From assembly GCA_012934845.2 (NCBI GenBank), contig WNNJ02000225.1:124001-188000 (forward strand): a DNA stretch of 64,000 bases, written 5' to 3'. A program made the translations under genes and the position numbers. The notes under the pieces were generated by a model. That model was not told where the DNA came from, made no database searches, and saw nothing but the letters and a program-made list of their open reading frames with translations. How positions within the stretch are numbered: position 1 is the stretch's first letter; each line of letters opens with the position of its first letter. This stretch comes from Pomphorhynchus laevis (Eukaryota; Acanthocephala; Palaeacanthocephala; Echinorhynchida; Pomphorhynchidae). Shown one piece after another: positions 23,549 through 33,832 of the stretch.

Positions 23549-23794
23549 TTTGCTGAAGATTCAGCAAATATTTTCGATTCATATAGTATAAATTAGGTAG
23601 ACTCAGTTATCTGATCAGATTTGTTCTACTGACATTTTCTATCTTGGAAAATGATAGTTCTATATCATTTATTGTAAGTATCGATAAGTTATGAAAGTTT
23701 ATTAAGTGGGCATGCATTCTTCCTTATTAAGCTAGTGATTAGTGATGTTACCACTCTTTGTGTTACGATATTTGTTTGTTAAGACCGTGGAAAA

Positions 23795-24020
23795 AACTGA
23801 ATACCATTTTGTCTTCCGTTCCTTCCTTGTGGCTTATCCTTTCTCTTGGAATCATATGCCTATTCATATACGCCAATCAACTTTCTTGCTATGTTTTAAA
23901 CGACTAATCCGATCCCATTCAAGCAATTCATCTGCTGAATTTTTCATTGTTTTGTAAGTGGACTTGTAAGCGTGCAGCTGGCAAGCATTTGGCACGTTAA
24001 ATAAATATATTATTAAATTT
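23795..24020 (+). mobile_element. Family A-like 3' end fragment
   Basis: Reads VFRSFLVAYPFSWNHMPIHI then the 3' UTR with the hairpin (23970-23986) and ACGTTAAATAAATATATTATT. It is a 5'-truncated or broken 3' end of the family A group. Confidence 0.75.
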
Positions 24021-25263
24021 TGAACCCAAACATTTGACTCATCTTGACAACTCACGTTGTCTCTCTGACACTTGTCTCTTCTTCACGTCCCTACGCACTT
24101 AACTAATTATTTATCGTCACCGATTCTTTAGCTTTGAATTCTTTGCAAGCTAATGTCTGTTCTTACATGTTATTTTCACTCGCCCAAAGAAGTTTGTTTC
24201 TGCACGATAAATACTCCTTCACAATAAATATAAAACGTATGTCCTTAACATCTTCAAGCCAAAATTTTCTATCATGCCGCGAATCATTTAACTTTACCGT
24301 TGAATGATTCGAAACATATCTACTTACCTCATCTTTGATATATTTCCTTTATTTTTATTAATTCATTTTTAGAAATAAGTGATCTTTATCCATCTTTTTA
24401 AATCTGAAATTTTGAAGCAGGATCAATATCAAATACGTATACTCAGTTAGCTGATTTGTTCTTATTTTTTACATTTTGTCAAATGCTGCTATCTTAATCA
24501 GAAACAGACAGAACATTTGATTTCCTTTTTTATTCTATTTCTGATTTATTTTTTGCCTTGCACAAGCGATCATTTACCACTCTAAATAAATTATATGTTC
24601 TTTATAGCTCAACATTACCGTTTAGACTAAATTAATTTAAGGTTTTAATTAAACACGAGTTTTTATCGAATACGAGTTTTTGTAAACCAACAACTTGTAT
24701 TAGTCGGGATGTCGTTATTTCCAAATTTTTAGTTGATATCTTCGAAACTCGTTATTCTTTAGAGTAACGAAACCCCCACAAGTTTATAAGGCTAATAAAA
24801 TTTTCTACAAATTTATTTGTGTTTTATCGACAAGCAATAATAATAGTTTGGTCAAGTCGGTTAATTTAAAAAATGCATGCCTTCAAAATAGAATAGGAAA
24901 CTATCTTTTGATACTTTTAAGGTAAGAATTTACTGATACAAGTGATTGCATTTTAGTATTTTCGATGCATTTTGTCTTTAACATAAACTTCACTCAAAGT
25001 TTATTTAGCAAGTGAAAGTTTATTCTCGTCAAAATTGTAATTTATCATCCGAAATCGTGTATTTAAATGCAATAAAAATATAAAATATAAAACAAAAACT
25101 TTAACTGTCAAATTATATGCCTTAATATAAATTTCACGTTTGACAATATAAATAAAGAGTTTAATGCTATTTTTCACGGTCAGCTTTCAATTATTCTAAT
25201 TTTTAACTATTTTATTTGAATAAAATAATTTTTAATATAAAATTAAAAAAATTATAATTTTTA
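24021..25263. other. A+T-rich stretch with one diverged retrozyme-like piece
   Basis: No gene seen. Around 24421-24475 the plus strand resembles the minus strand of the 267-bp unit (ACTCAGTTAGCTGATTTGTTC), so a diverged fragment may be present. Confidence 0.35.
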
Positions 25264-26300
25264 TTTTAAGTTGATATGGTTGTGCAGTCATTGTTATGAT
25301 TAAAATTTTGATGCCTTCATTCTGCACCTTGATTCAATCATATTTATAAGCCAACAGCAGCACACACATCAATTTTACTCTACATTTTAGTATTGGTGAA
25401 CCTGACCAGCTACTGATCCAATACCTACATTTCACGTTTCGGTCCATTTTAATGCTGGCTGACGATCATTCGACTCGTCTGCATTATTGAAATTTAGTTT
25501 TAATTAAAGACTTCGTCTTACATTTTGCAAATTTAATTGAAATCATTTATGATTTTAAATTAAATCAGTGTTGGTAGGTAAAAGTATTACCTTTAATTTG
25601 AAAACCTACCTATATTTGCAATTTATTATAAAACTAGTCATCTGTAGTTTGCTTCCTAATTTTAAGTTAATTTAATTGTGCAGTCATTGTTACGATTGAA
25701 ATTTTTGATGACTAATTTTATTCTGCAAACTACTTTCATCCTATTTATAAGCCAACAGCAGTACGCTGCATGTCAGTATTGGTGGACCTCCTCAGCTAGG
25801 GATCCAATACCTATATTTTACGTTTCGGTCCTTTTAATATTGGATGACGATCACTGGACTCGTCTGCTTATATTGGCTCTTAGATTTAATCAACGACTTG
25901 CGTCTTACATTTTGCAAATTAAATTGATAATAAAAATGCTAAACCCACAATTTTCTTCCATTTCAAATATATAGTTATTATTGGAACGAAGAAGAAAATA
26001 ACCTTTATTTGATAGCTCCTGCTATCATCATCAGGATTACAAAAGATTTTATAGATTTTTTTAACAAATAAAGGATATTTTCTTCGTTCCTATAATAACT
26101 ATAAATTAAATTGAAATCATATCTGATTTCAAATTAAATCAGCGTTGGTAGGGAAGGACTACTTTCAATGTGAAAATCTACCTATTTTTTAAATTAATTG
26201 CTATTATCACGGCATTCATATATTGTTTGTTTCCTAATTTTAAGTTGATACACCTGTGCAGTCATTGTTATAATTGCAATTTTTGATGACACTGCACGTT
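25264..26300. repeat. About 396-bp tandem repeat, two full copies and a partial third
   Basis: Units begin TTTTAAGTTGATAT or similar followed by TGTGCAGTCATTGTTA at 25264, 25660 and 26238. The first two starts are 396 bp apart. The second unit is longer because of a 176-bp insertion at 25927-26102. Copies are diverged by substitutions and small gaps. Function unknown. Confidence 0.8.
25927..26102 (-). mobile_element. 176-bp insertion with 11-bp target duplication and hammerhead-like hairpin
   Basis: The insertion is flanked by AAATTAAATTG at 25916-25926 and 26103-26113, while the first tandem unit has a single copy there. Inside, inverted arms (GGAACGAAGAAG near 25983 and CTTCGTTCC near 26085) flank a minus-strand motif CCTGATGA-T-GATAGC-AGGA-GCTATC. 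The position of the required GAAA reads AAAT, so the ribozyme core is defective. Size and target duplication fit a small Penelope-related non-autonomous insertion, by inference. Confidence 0.65.
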
Positions 26301-28129
26301 ACATTAATGCTGGGTCAGCAGCTGATGAGACCAAGCCAGGCTGATTAGTAGCGTTCTGCTGTCTTAAAAATAAGATCAATACTTGTGAGGATAATGTCGT
26401 GCCACAACCAGAAAGAAATTTCAGCTCATAGATACAATCAAGTTTTATTAAATAATTGGATATTTTAATAGAAATTAAGTTTTTTGTTTCATAATTTTCC
26501 TAAATTTTATAATTTACTTACAGAATGTAGTAAATAAAGGTCCACATTTCTGACTTCTTTATAGACAAATCGATGTTGTTCGCTGTATTAAGTTATTGCC
26601 TAGAAGTTTTCTACTTATTTTCCTATTATAAGACAATTCCTAGATTATTTTCATATCAATTATTTGTTAAAAATATCCATCAAGTGTTTGCGAATTTGAT
26701 TCCATCAGTCAACCAAGTAATACAAAATTTATTGCTATTTTCTCGATGAATAAATCAATTGTGACAATTATTTTTTAGTCTCGTAATTTAAATCAATTCT
26801 GTTTCACAGTAACTGTCAATTATTCAGCGTCATTCCACATTTTATTATCCACATGACTGAAGGGAATGTTTTATTTTATGATTGTTAATCTGCTAACGCT
26901 TATAAAAATTTGAAAAATGTTATAAAAAGTCGAACGTTTTCTTGGTAATGTTTCGAACCTGGCAAAAACCTGACAAGGTTTATTCAAACAATTTTGGTCG
27001 ATAAAATAGACTTTAGCGTATAAACCAAAATAGTTATAAATAATAATTTGTGTAGCTTCGTCAGAAATCCGAATTCGATTTAACCACAAAGAGAATAATC
27101 TAGAGAGTGATTACTTTTTTGGTGAAATCGAAACCGAATTTCATCGAAAAAATAATCGGTAACCATTTGATCAAAAGGATTTGATCTTTAAATATCAATG
27201 AATTTGGATGTACAAATATCGGGTTTTGGATTTTGGAATACAACGGATTCTAATTTGGATAACAGGATTTTACATAAAGGAAAGCAATGTATTAATTAGA
27301 AGAATGTAATATATTTAAGAAAATTACAAAGAAAAAATTCTATATTTTGACAGGAATAGATTGATCTCGTAAAGTCGATAAAATAAAAATAGGTACATAA
27401 TCGGTAAATTTTCACTGAGTTATATTTAATCGGTTCCATCGACGGCTTTTATTCCTGTCGATAATAAATGAATTTTAACAAGTAAAGCTTTTCATTAATT
27501 TACCTTTTTCGAAAATTTTTTATCCGTATTAATGCTAAAAGCATTTTCTAATAATTTAATTATAATAAAATAATAATTTAATAAAAATGTATTTAAAATC
27601 TATTTAAAATAATAAATAGATTAATAAAATATGTTATAGCTTTATTATAAAGCTACAAATATTAAAATTAAATATTTTTGGCTCTATTTTAAAATTAAAT
27701 TAATATTTCTCCAATTCGCATGTAATGTTTTTATTTTCAAAAGTGTGATTAATTTCGATTTTAGTGATTCAATTTCATTATTATTCTCTTGCATAGTAAC
27801 AATAAATTAGAATGTTGAAAGGTTCTTGAATTCACAACATAATTATAAAATAATTAAATTTACTCAAAATTTATATTTTATCCATCCAATTTATATTTAT
27901 AAAATATAAATTTTATATTTTATTTTAAGGAAATAAATTTTCCTTGAAATTTTAAATTTATTTTTAATTTTAGTATCAAATAATTTTAATCAAATAAAAT
28001 TGATAAAATAATAAAATAATCAAATAATTTTAATTTATTTTTATCAAATAAATTAAAAATAAAAATCAATTTTTATGAATTGACTAATAAATAACAGACA
28101 TTGTATCAGAATAAGAATTAGAGGTCATC
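26301..28129. other. A+T-rich stretch, nothing recognised
   Basis: No gene, RNA or clear repeat was identified. The open frame at 26871-27089 (minus) has no recognisable features. Confidence 0.4.
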
Positions 28130-28185
28130 AGGAGGAACTGCTATGCTATCAGGTGTCGGCCCCTAACTCCTCTACCCAACATAGC
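28130..28185. repeat. Dispersed repeat, second copy at 49382-49432
   Basis: The stretch with GGAACTGCTATGCTATCA and CGGCCC recurs in inverted orientation near 49382-49432 (TGATAGCATAGCAGTTCC, with GGGCCG). It is markedly richer in G+C than its surroundings. Confidence 0.65.
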
Positions 28186-28849
28186 AGCGGGGCCAAATAC
28201 ATGCTAATGATGTATTTCCTCTGATAAAACTATCTAGTATCTTATTCTAATGCAAAGTTTATGATAATGATCCATTATTGATAAAGAATTATTGAAGCTC
28301 TGGATCAAAGAAAAGAGGAAATTTTTTGTTATTTCGCTAATCGTTGTTAGTATCTTTAGTAATTTATAATTGTATATTTATTTATTATATTTATTTATCA
28401 TATTTATTTTACAAATAAATATGATATTAATAATATAAATAATAATTTTAATAAATAATATATAAATATATTAATATTTATATTAATATATTAATAAATA
28501 TTATTAATATATTAATATATTAATATATTTATTAATATTAATATTTATAATAACTAATAATATTTATAAAATTTATGTAACTCGTAATCGGTCTTAGGAA
28601 CCAATTAAAACTTTTTATAAATTTAAATGGAACCGAAATAATGCTTGATAATTTACGATAAATATATAAAAATACAACTATTAGCTCTTCAAATAATATT
28701 CTGTGCTTGAAGACATAAGGATAAAATTGAATTAGAAAAAGCTGTATATATTTTGATAAATTAAAATTATTAAAAACAGTTCTGAATTATTAAAATCATT
28801 AAATCAAAATTATTAAAAACAGTTCATAACTGTTTGAAAATAAACTAAT
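28186..28849. other. A+T-rich stretch with a decayed ribozyme-unit fragment
   Basis: 28260-28360 resembles the 267-bp unit in minus orientation (AATTATTGAAGCTCTGGATC; TTTCGCTAATCGTTGTTAG), with mutated stem II and core. The rest, including the low-complexity TATTAATA stretch at 28400-28560, shows nothing else. Confidence 0.5.
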
Positions 28850-29392
28850 ATATGAAATATATGTTTCGATACATTGATGATATATGTGTATTTAACTCTA
28901 ATAATTGTTTATACAATAAATGAACAAATTTATCCAGAAAGCCTTATTCTTAACAAAACCAATATTAATGATAAAGAAGGTGTATATCTAGATATGAACA
29001 TTAAATTAACATTAACTAAAACTACTATTAATTTATATCGTAAAGATGACATATTTAAATTTACAAGAAACATATTTTTGCATGAGCATTCATGCATACC
29101 ATATAATATAAAATATAATACATTAAATAATGAAATTTTAAGAATTGCAACAATATGTAATGATATTGGCTTTCTTCAAAATCATTTAAATAATTTAATA
29201 GATGCATATTTCAAATTAGGTTACTGTAAAAATAACATCAAGCAGAAAATAATAAAATATATAAATCAACACAATAATATTAAAAATAAATTTGAAATCA
29301 TTAGCGAAACGTTTTTTCTTATTTACAAGAAACATCTTCACATGATCAAAAATTTTATATCATTATATGATAATGTATATATAATGTAATAT
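28850..29392 (+). pseudogene. Penelope-like reverse transcriptase fragment with 171-residue open frame
   Basis: 28850-28890 reads KYMFRYIDDICVFN with an intact YIDD in a frame just before the open stretch 28874-29389. That stretch continues ESLILNKTNINDKEGVYLDM, LTLTKTTINLYRKDD and HEHSCIPYN. It is the thumb-side part of the same family as 22.4-23.05 kb. The YIDD lies one frame off the long ORF, so a frameshift or 5' truncation separates them. No GIY-YIG domain follows here; a candidate piece is at 52.36 kb. Confidence 0.65.
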
Positions 29393-29542
29393 TACTATAA
29401 TGTAGCATTATATATTTTAAAATATATTAATATATTAAACATTAAACATTATATATATGAATACCATATATTATATGGAATAATATAATATTAAATATAA
29501 TACATTAAATAATTTTTTCATTTTTGTAAACAAAAATCACTT

Positions 29543-29548
29543 TTTATT
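29543..29548 (-). promoter_or_regulatory. Polyadenylation signal of FEN1
   Basis: AATAAA on the minus strand, about 55 bp downstream of the FEN1 stop codon. Confidence 0.6.
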
Positions 29549-29603
29549 AAACAGTTAATATACAAGTTTTTAATGGACAATTTCTTTGCATCAAATTTTT
29601 AGT

Positions 29604-30719
29604 TTATTCCTTCTTGGTTTTCTTAAGTTTCTTTTTCGTTTTGTCGTTAATTTCCTCCTTCTTCCTTTTCACTGATTCCTTTGGTAAAATAGTAAAGAAG
29701 CCATCAAGACGAGTCTGAGTTTGACTAAGTCGACTTTTCGTTATCTTTGCAATTCCGTTTTTGATGCGATCAATATTAAATCCATTTTCCTCGACCATGA
29801 ATGCTATAAGACCGTCTTCATTAGGTGCTCTCCAAACTAGGTCACTTTCCTTCACTTCACTGACCTCAGGATTTAGGAAGAAATTCCTTGCTTCTTTGTA
29901 GAGCCAATGTTGGGTAGGTTTCGAATATTTATTCAAGTTCAGTACATTTTCAATAGACTTATGTTCTTTTATTAATTTGTGAGCTGTCTTCGGTCCAATT
30001 CCTTTAATAGACGAGCAATAGTCGCATCCAAGTAAAATACACATATCGATAAATTCGGCCTGATTGATTTCAAGTTCATGCAAAATTGCCGCCATGGTGT
30101 ACTGTTTAACTGGCATCTTTTTAGCTTCACTGAATGTTAAATGACGCAAGAGAATATTTGCTCCAAACGTCAGGGCATCCATATCCTCAGTCCCGACAGC
30201 AAACACTAATCCCTTTTTAACCATATCCGCACATTGGGCTTCAGCTTCACACGGTGCTTCAATATACGGAATGCCCATTAGCGTTAATAGCTTTTTACAG
30301 TCGTTCACATGATCTGCAGTGACCTTGACTAATCGCCTCGAAAATTTATCAACTGCTTCAACGTCTCCCTCTTCTTCGGCTTCTTTACGAGAAATCTCGG
30401 CATCATCTCGACGCTGAGCTCGCTTGGCTAATTCATCAGACTTTAATACAGGAGGCTTACCGTCAAATACATAAATTGGCTTTATTCGATGATCAAGCAT
30501 GCGTAATGTTCTATAAAATAGTCCATTAAGATGACTAGTTACTTCTCCCTTACTATTTTCCAAGTTTTGACCGTCTTGTCGGATAGCAATCAGGAATTGA
30601 TATAGACACATACTAGCGTCAATTGCAATCTTTCTCCCAAATAATGTTTTAATATCAAATTCCTGTATTGAACAAGGAGCCGCGTCTGCTAATAATTTGG
30701 CTAAGTTTAAAATTCCCAT
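29604..30719 (-). CDS. Fen1: Flap endonuclease 1
   Basis: A 371-residue protein, close to the usual 380 of metazoan FEN1, encoded without introns. It is a nuclear structure-specific nuclease that removes 5' flaps in lagging-strand maturation and base-excision repair, working with PCNA. Seen: N-terminal MGILNLAKLL (usual MGIxGLAKL; the Gly at position 5 is Asn here), GRKIAIDASM (Asp34-type metal ligand), YVFDGKPP (Asp86-type), LAKRAQRR helical-gateway basics, EAPCEAEAQCA (Glu158/160-type), VGTEDMDALTFG (Asp179/181-type), LLGCDYC (Asp233-type), IKGIGPKTA helix-hairpin segment, the PIP box QTRLDGFF, and a Lys-rich tail suited to nuclear import. All seven acidic ligands are in place, so the enzyme is probably active. 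Flanked by transposons: an RTE-like stop lies 215 bp upstream. Confidence 0.95.
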   Translation of the reverse strand: MGILNLAKLLADAAPCSIQEFDIKTLFGRKIAIDASMCLYQFLIAIRQDGQNLENSKGEVTSHLNGLFYRTLRMLDHRIKPIYVFDGKPPVLKSDELAKRAQRRDDAEISRKEAEEEGDVEAVDKFSRRLVKVTADHVNDCKKLLTLMGIPYIEAPCEAEAQCADMVKKGLVFAVGTEDMDALTFGANILLRHLTFSEAKKMPVKQYTMAAILHELEINQAEFIDMCILLGCDYCSSIKGIGPKTAHKLIKEHKSIENVLNLNKYSKPTQHWLYKEARNFFLNPEVSEVKESDLVWRAPNEDGLIAFMVEENGFNIDRIKNGIAKITKSRLSQTQTRLDGFFTILPKESVKRKKEEINDKTKKKLKKTKKE

Positions 30720-30930
30720 TTTGTCTAAAATTATTAAAATAAAAAATGAGTTTTATAAGTGCTTTTTACTCGAAAAGTCAATGATTCCATAAACTGATCG
30801 TCTACAAACGAACGTCAATTAATAATGAACCTTAAATAAGTTTTAATCTGTTATTTCAATAGAATCAAAATCTAAACCAACATCAATTTCTCGACAAGAA
30901 AAAAACAAATAATAGTACACAATATTTTTC
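30720..30930. promoter_or_regulatory. Probable FEN1 promoter and 5' UTR region
   Basis: This 210-bp space lies between the FEN1 start codon and the stop codon of the RTE-like element. No clear TATA box was seen. Any core promoter for FEN1 must lie here or in the RTE-derived sequence. Confidence 0.3.
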
Positions 30931-30933
30931 CTG

Positions 30934-32760
30934 TTAACCACTGGCCCGGGTGTCGGGTCGTGGAAGTAGTGTACGAACCAAACTACTCCAGACATCGCGA
31001 TCCTAGGCGACAGACCTGGGATTTCTTTAAGATAGCCCAAAGCAATCTTCGGCCAGTTTCGAGATTTGATCTCTCAACCGGTATCGAGGTCTACCTCAAG
31101 GTCTCCTTTCATAGAGTGAAGTATGGAACACCCTTCGAGGAACGCGATCCCTAGACATTCTCAGAACGTGTCTCGCCCGAAGTCTCAACTGCCGCTTCAT
31201 CACGACATACCTGTACAAAGAACGCATTGCTGCGTTAGCTGAACCAATACGTTTCTCAATCTCTCTTGTTTCTGCCGTCATTTGACAACAATACTCCAAG
31301 ATACTTGAAATCATCCACATCAGGAAGAACCTTTTCGGCAATCCGGATTAACATTGACACCTGAATCCGAAACGAACACATAGAGACTGTCTTGGAGGTA
31401 CTAACCAATATCCCTGCTGTTTGTTATTCCATCGTAAATCTATCTAGTAGGCATTGTTAGTCATTAGGACAAGAAGCCAACAAGACAACATCATCTGCAA
31501 AAAGCAGAGATGGCATCCTGGTGGAACCGAACTTAAGACTGACATCTGTCAGAGCAGCCCGTCTCGTAATTTTGTCCATGTAAACAAGGAACAAAGGTGG
31601 AGACAAATGACAACACTGACGAAGCCCAACGCCTACTGGAAATGATTCAGACTTTCTACATAAAACAAGAACACAACTCACTCTTAATTCATACAGAGAA
31701 GCCACAGCTTCCCGACGATAGTGTGGTACTCCATACTCCCTTAGACCTCCCACAACATATATCGCGGAACTGGGTCGAACGCCTTCTCTAAATCTACAAA
31801 GAACATGTAGACCAGTTGAGCGAACTCCTAAGATCGTTCGAGGATAGTTGCGAGATTAAAGAGCTAATCCGTAGTCCCACGACCTGGACAAAAGCCGCAT
31901 TGTTCTTCTTGCAAATGTCCTTCAACTATAGGCCGTACCCCTAACTCAAGAATTTTAGCAAATAGCTTCCCAGTTTGGCTAAGAAGAGTGATGCCCCGAT
32001 AATTGGAACACGCTATTCTGTCACTTTTCTTAAAGATCGGTACCACCACCCCGAGTTCGCCCTTGCTAGGAACCTTACCCGACTTCAATGCAACGTTGAA
32101 GATACGTGTTAGCCACTTCATGCTAACAACTTCGAGAGCCTTTAAAGCTTCACGTCGAATCTCGTCTACTTCAGTAGACTTGCCATTACGAAGTTTTTTA
32201 GCTCTGCAATGACCTCTTACAAAGAAATGAGCTCTTTCGTTGTTTATAAAGGCTATACTTCTACAAGAGAAGGCATATCCACCGGATTAAGAAGACTCAA
32301 AAAATTCTTTTTCCAGCAACCAAGAATTTCTACAATGTCAGTCAGCATAGACCCTCTCTTGTCATAGACAGTTTGAAAAGTGTTCTGCACGAAGTTTCCA
32401 ACACGAAGGTTCCTGATTGTTCCAGAACATCTTCGAATCTGACCTATAATTAAGTTTTAATTGCTCTCCAAACTTCTCACAAGCCGCCCTCTTCGCTTCG
32501 GTAACTACTCAAGCTGAAGCTCTCTTTGCCCTTCGCTACTTATCTACAGGTTCCACTGATTTATCATACAAAGTTGCCTTATAAGCAGCTTCTTCTGTTG
32601 GACCAAATCTCCAAATGTTAGTGTCCACCATGCAGTTCGATTATTTCCTCCGCGACAAGCACCAAAGGCCTTCGAGCCACAACTTTTCACAGTTGCTTTG
32701 GGAAAAGAGGATATGAACATATCCCATTCCTGATTCGCTAACCTCTGTTAGTATCTTCAG
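30934..32760 (-). mobile_element. RTE-like non-LTR retrotransposon (broken)
   Basis: Minus-strand frames match RTE/Rex-type reverse transcriptases. In order: 31864-32121 MKWLTRIFNVALKSGKVP, VVVPIFKKSD, NYRGITLLS and EEQCGFCPGRGTTD; 31457-31753 FPVGVGLRQCCHLSP (normally RQGC) and LLFADDVVLLAS (catalytic FADD); then VDDFKYLGVLLS-like residues near 31300 and IEKRIGSANAAMRSLYR; the C-terminus RDVWSSLVRTLLPRP ends with a TAA at 30934-30936. Frameshifts separate the pieces. The upstream endonuclease is only faintly visible. Confidence 0.75.
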
Positions 32761-32830
32761 AAAATTACATGATTACAAAATTACAGTAATTTTCTGAAGA
32801 TGCTAACCGAGGTTATCGAAATTTCAAATA
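32735..32830. repeat. Inverted pair of degenerate hammerhead units
   Basis: On the minus strand 32735-32760 reads CTGAAGA-TACTAAC-AGAG-GTTAGC-GAAT. On the plus strand 32794-32825 reads CTGAAGA-TGCTAACC-GAG-GTTATC-GAAATTTC. The two halves form an inverted repeat around 32770-32785. The minus copy has lost GAAA, and the plus copy has a mismatched stem III. Confidence 0.65.
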
Positions 32831-32990
32831 AAATTTTCCTTCTTTCTTAATCTATACGCTTATATAAGTTGATAGATTTATCAACTTAGTAATCACCTAT
32901 TAATAATTAATGCCGAAAACCAAATAAAAATTACATTCAGACCAAAATCACATTACGAGGTACACAAGAAAATTACAATCATCTTCATTT

Positions 32991-33030
32991 CTGAGAAGCT
33001 AACAGAGGTTAGCGAAATATCAATAAAACA
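32991..33030 (+). ncRNA. Degenerate hammerhead motif
   Basis: CTGAGAA-GCTAAC-AGAG-GTTAGC-GAAATATC. Stem II and the GAAATATC end match the 267-bp units, but CTGATGA is replaced by CTGAGAA, altering the essential G8, so cleavage is unlikely. Confidence 0.5.
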
Positions 33031-33039
33031 ATTTTCTCT

Positions 33040-33180
33040 GGATCTTTTCAGTTTGAGGCACTTTATCCAAATCACGCGAAAAGTCTGTTTATTGTACATC
33101 TTCATGTACAATAAACATCTTCGAATAGCGTATAATTTTTTGGAGAAATGCGTTTTGGTTTAAAATTTTAAAATTTAAAT
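33040..33180. repeat. Left arm of a long inverted repeat around a Merlin remnant
   Basis: This segment is an imperfect inverted copy of 35165-35330 (shared blocks: AAGTCTG...TGTACATCTTCATGT, GAGAAATGCGTT, GATCTTTTCAGTTTGAGGC-like). Both arms lie outside the transposase fragment at 33.83-34.65 kb. The right arm is 35165-35330. Confidence 0.6.
33086..33117. repeat. Perfect 14-bp hairpin
   Basis: TGTTTATTGTACAT, a 4-nt loop CTTC, then ATGTACAATAAACA. It sits within the left inverted-repeat arm. The right arm has a decayed version. Confidence 0.85.
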
Positions 33181-33586
33181 GTGTTCATACAAATTTAAAG
33201 TTTAATTTAAATTTCAAAGTTAGAAACTTAAAAATTTATTTTTAAGTATTCATTATATATCTTATCAATATATAATGATTTGAGATTTTTCTATGCTCTC
33301 ACGAAAAAACATACAATTTTATTTTTTGTTCAAAAGGTAATTTGAAATATTACAAAATATTGCGATGATAACATATAATTTTTATTGCGTTATCGTGAAC
33401 AGCACAGTTATTTTGACTTAAGTTGAAAATATTAATATATTTGAATCATTCAAAAAACAGTTATTCAACAAAATGTTCTTTCAAAATATGCATATTTTTA
33501 AGCATATTTTTATTTTGGTCAAACAATCGATCCTGAATAAGACATTAAATCCATTTTGTTGCAACTTATCTTTATTATTCCTTTTA

Positions 33587-33717
33587 TATCCTCTTTCCTC
33601 CTCTTCGCTTGATGTCCGTAAACCTCAACAGTTTGGGTCATATTTACCGGAATAGTGAATGAGGTCCCAAATTGTTGATGGTCAGCGTCATCAAGCGGAG
33701 GGGAGGAAAGAGGGATA
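33587..33717. repeat. Imperfect palindrome of about 131 bp
   Basis: TATCCTCTTTCCTCCTCTTC with CGCTTGATG on the left is mirrored by CATCAAGCGGAG with GGAAAGAGGGATA on the right. The similarity continues inward through CAACAGTTTGGG and CCCAAATTGTTG. It could be a MITE or transposon end pair. Confidence 0.75.
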
Positions 33718-33832
33718 CATATGTGATTAAACTATGCAGTTGCGTTTAATAGGACTATCATATTCAAAACCGTTTTACTTGTAATTTTTTAATAAGGCAC
33801 AACGGTTGCAAATATTTAATAAATAAGTAAAA

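Larger units (their letters stand above)
23211..23637 (-). mobile_element. Ribozyme-bearing 267-bp unit, tandem pair (retrozyme-like), locus 1
   Basis: Two tandem copies of an A+T-rich unit lie on the minus strand. Equivalent positions are 267 bp apart (predicted cleavage at 23246 and 23513). Each copy carries an intact hammerhead core and, just upstream of it, a 9-bp hairpin TTTGCTGAA-TC-TTCAGCAAA. One complete unit (23247-23513) and parts on both sides are present. Family knowledge: tandem dimers of a few hundred bp with hammerheads are the genomic form of retrozymes. Mobilisation by Penelope-like elements is inference; a remnant lies 150 bp away. Confidence 0.75.

Noticed and set aside
26871-27089. 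72-residue minus-strand open frame
   Set aside because: No motif, A+T-rich region, no splice context.
28380-28570. Extreme TATTAATA-rich block as a replication origin or matrix attachment site
   Set aside because: Simple low-complexity sequence in a genome with many such blocks; nothing specific supports function.
28874-29389. 171-residue open frame as a host gene
   Set aside because: Its residues match the thumb region of the Penelope-like fragment at 22.7 kb, with YIDD just upstream in another frame.
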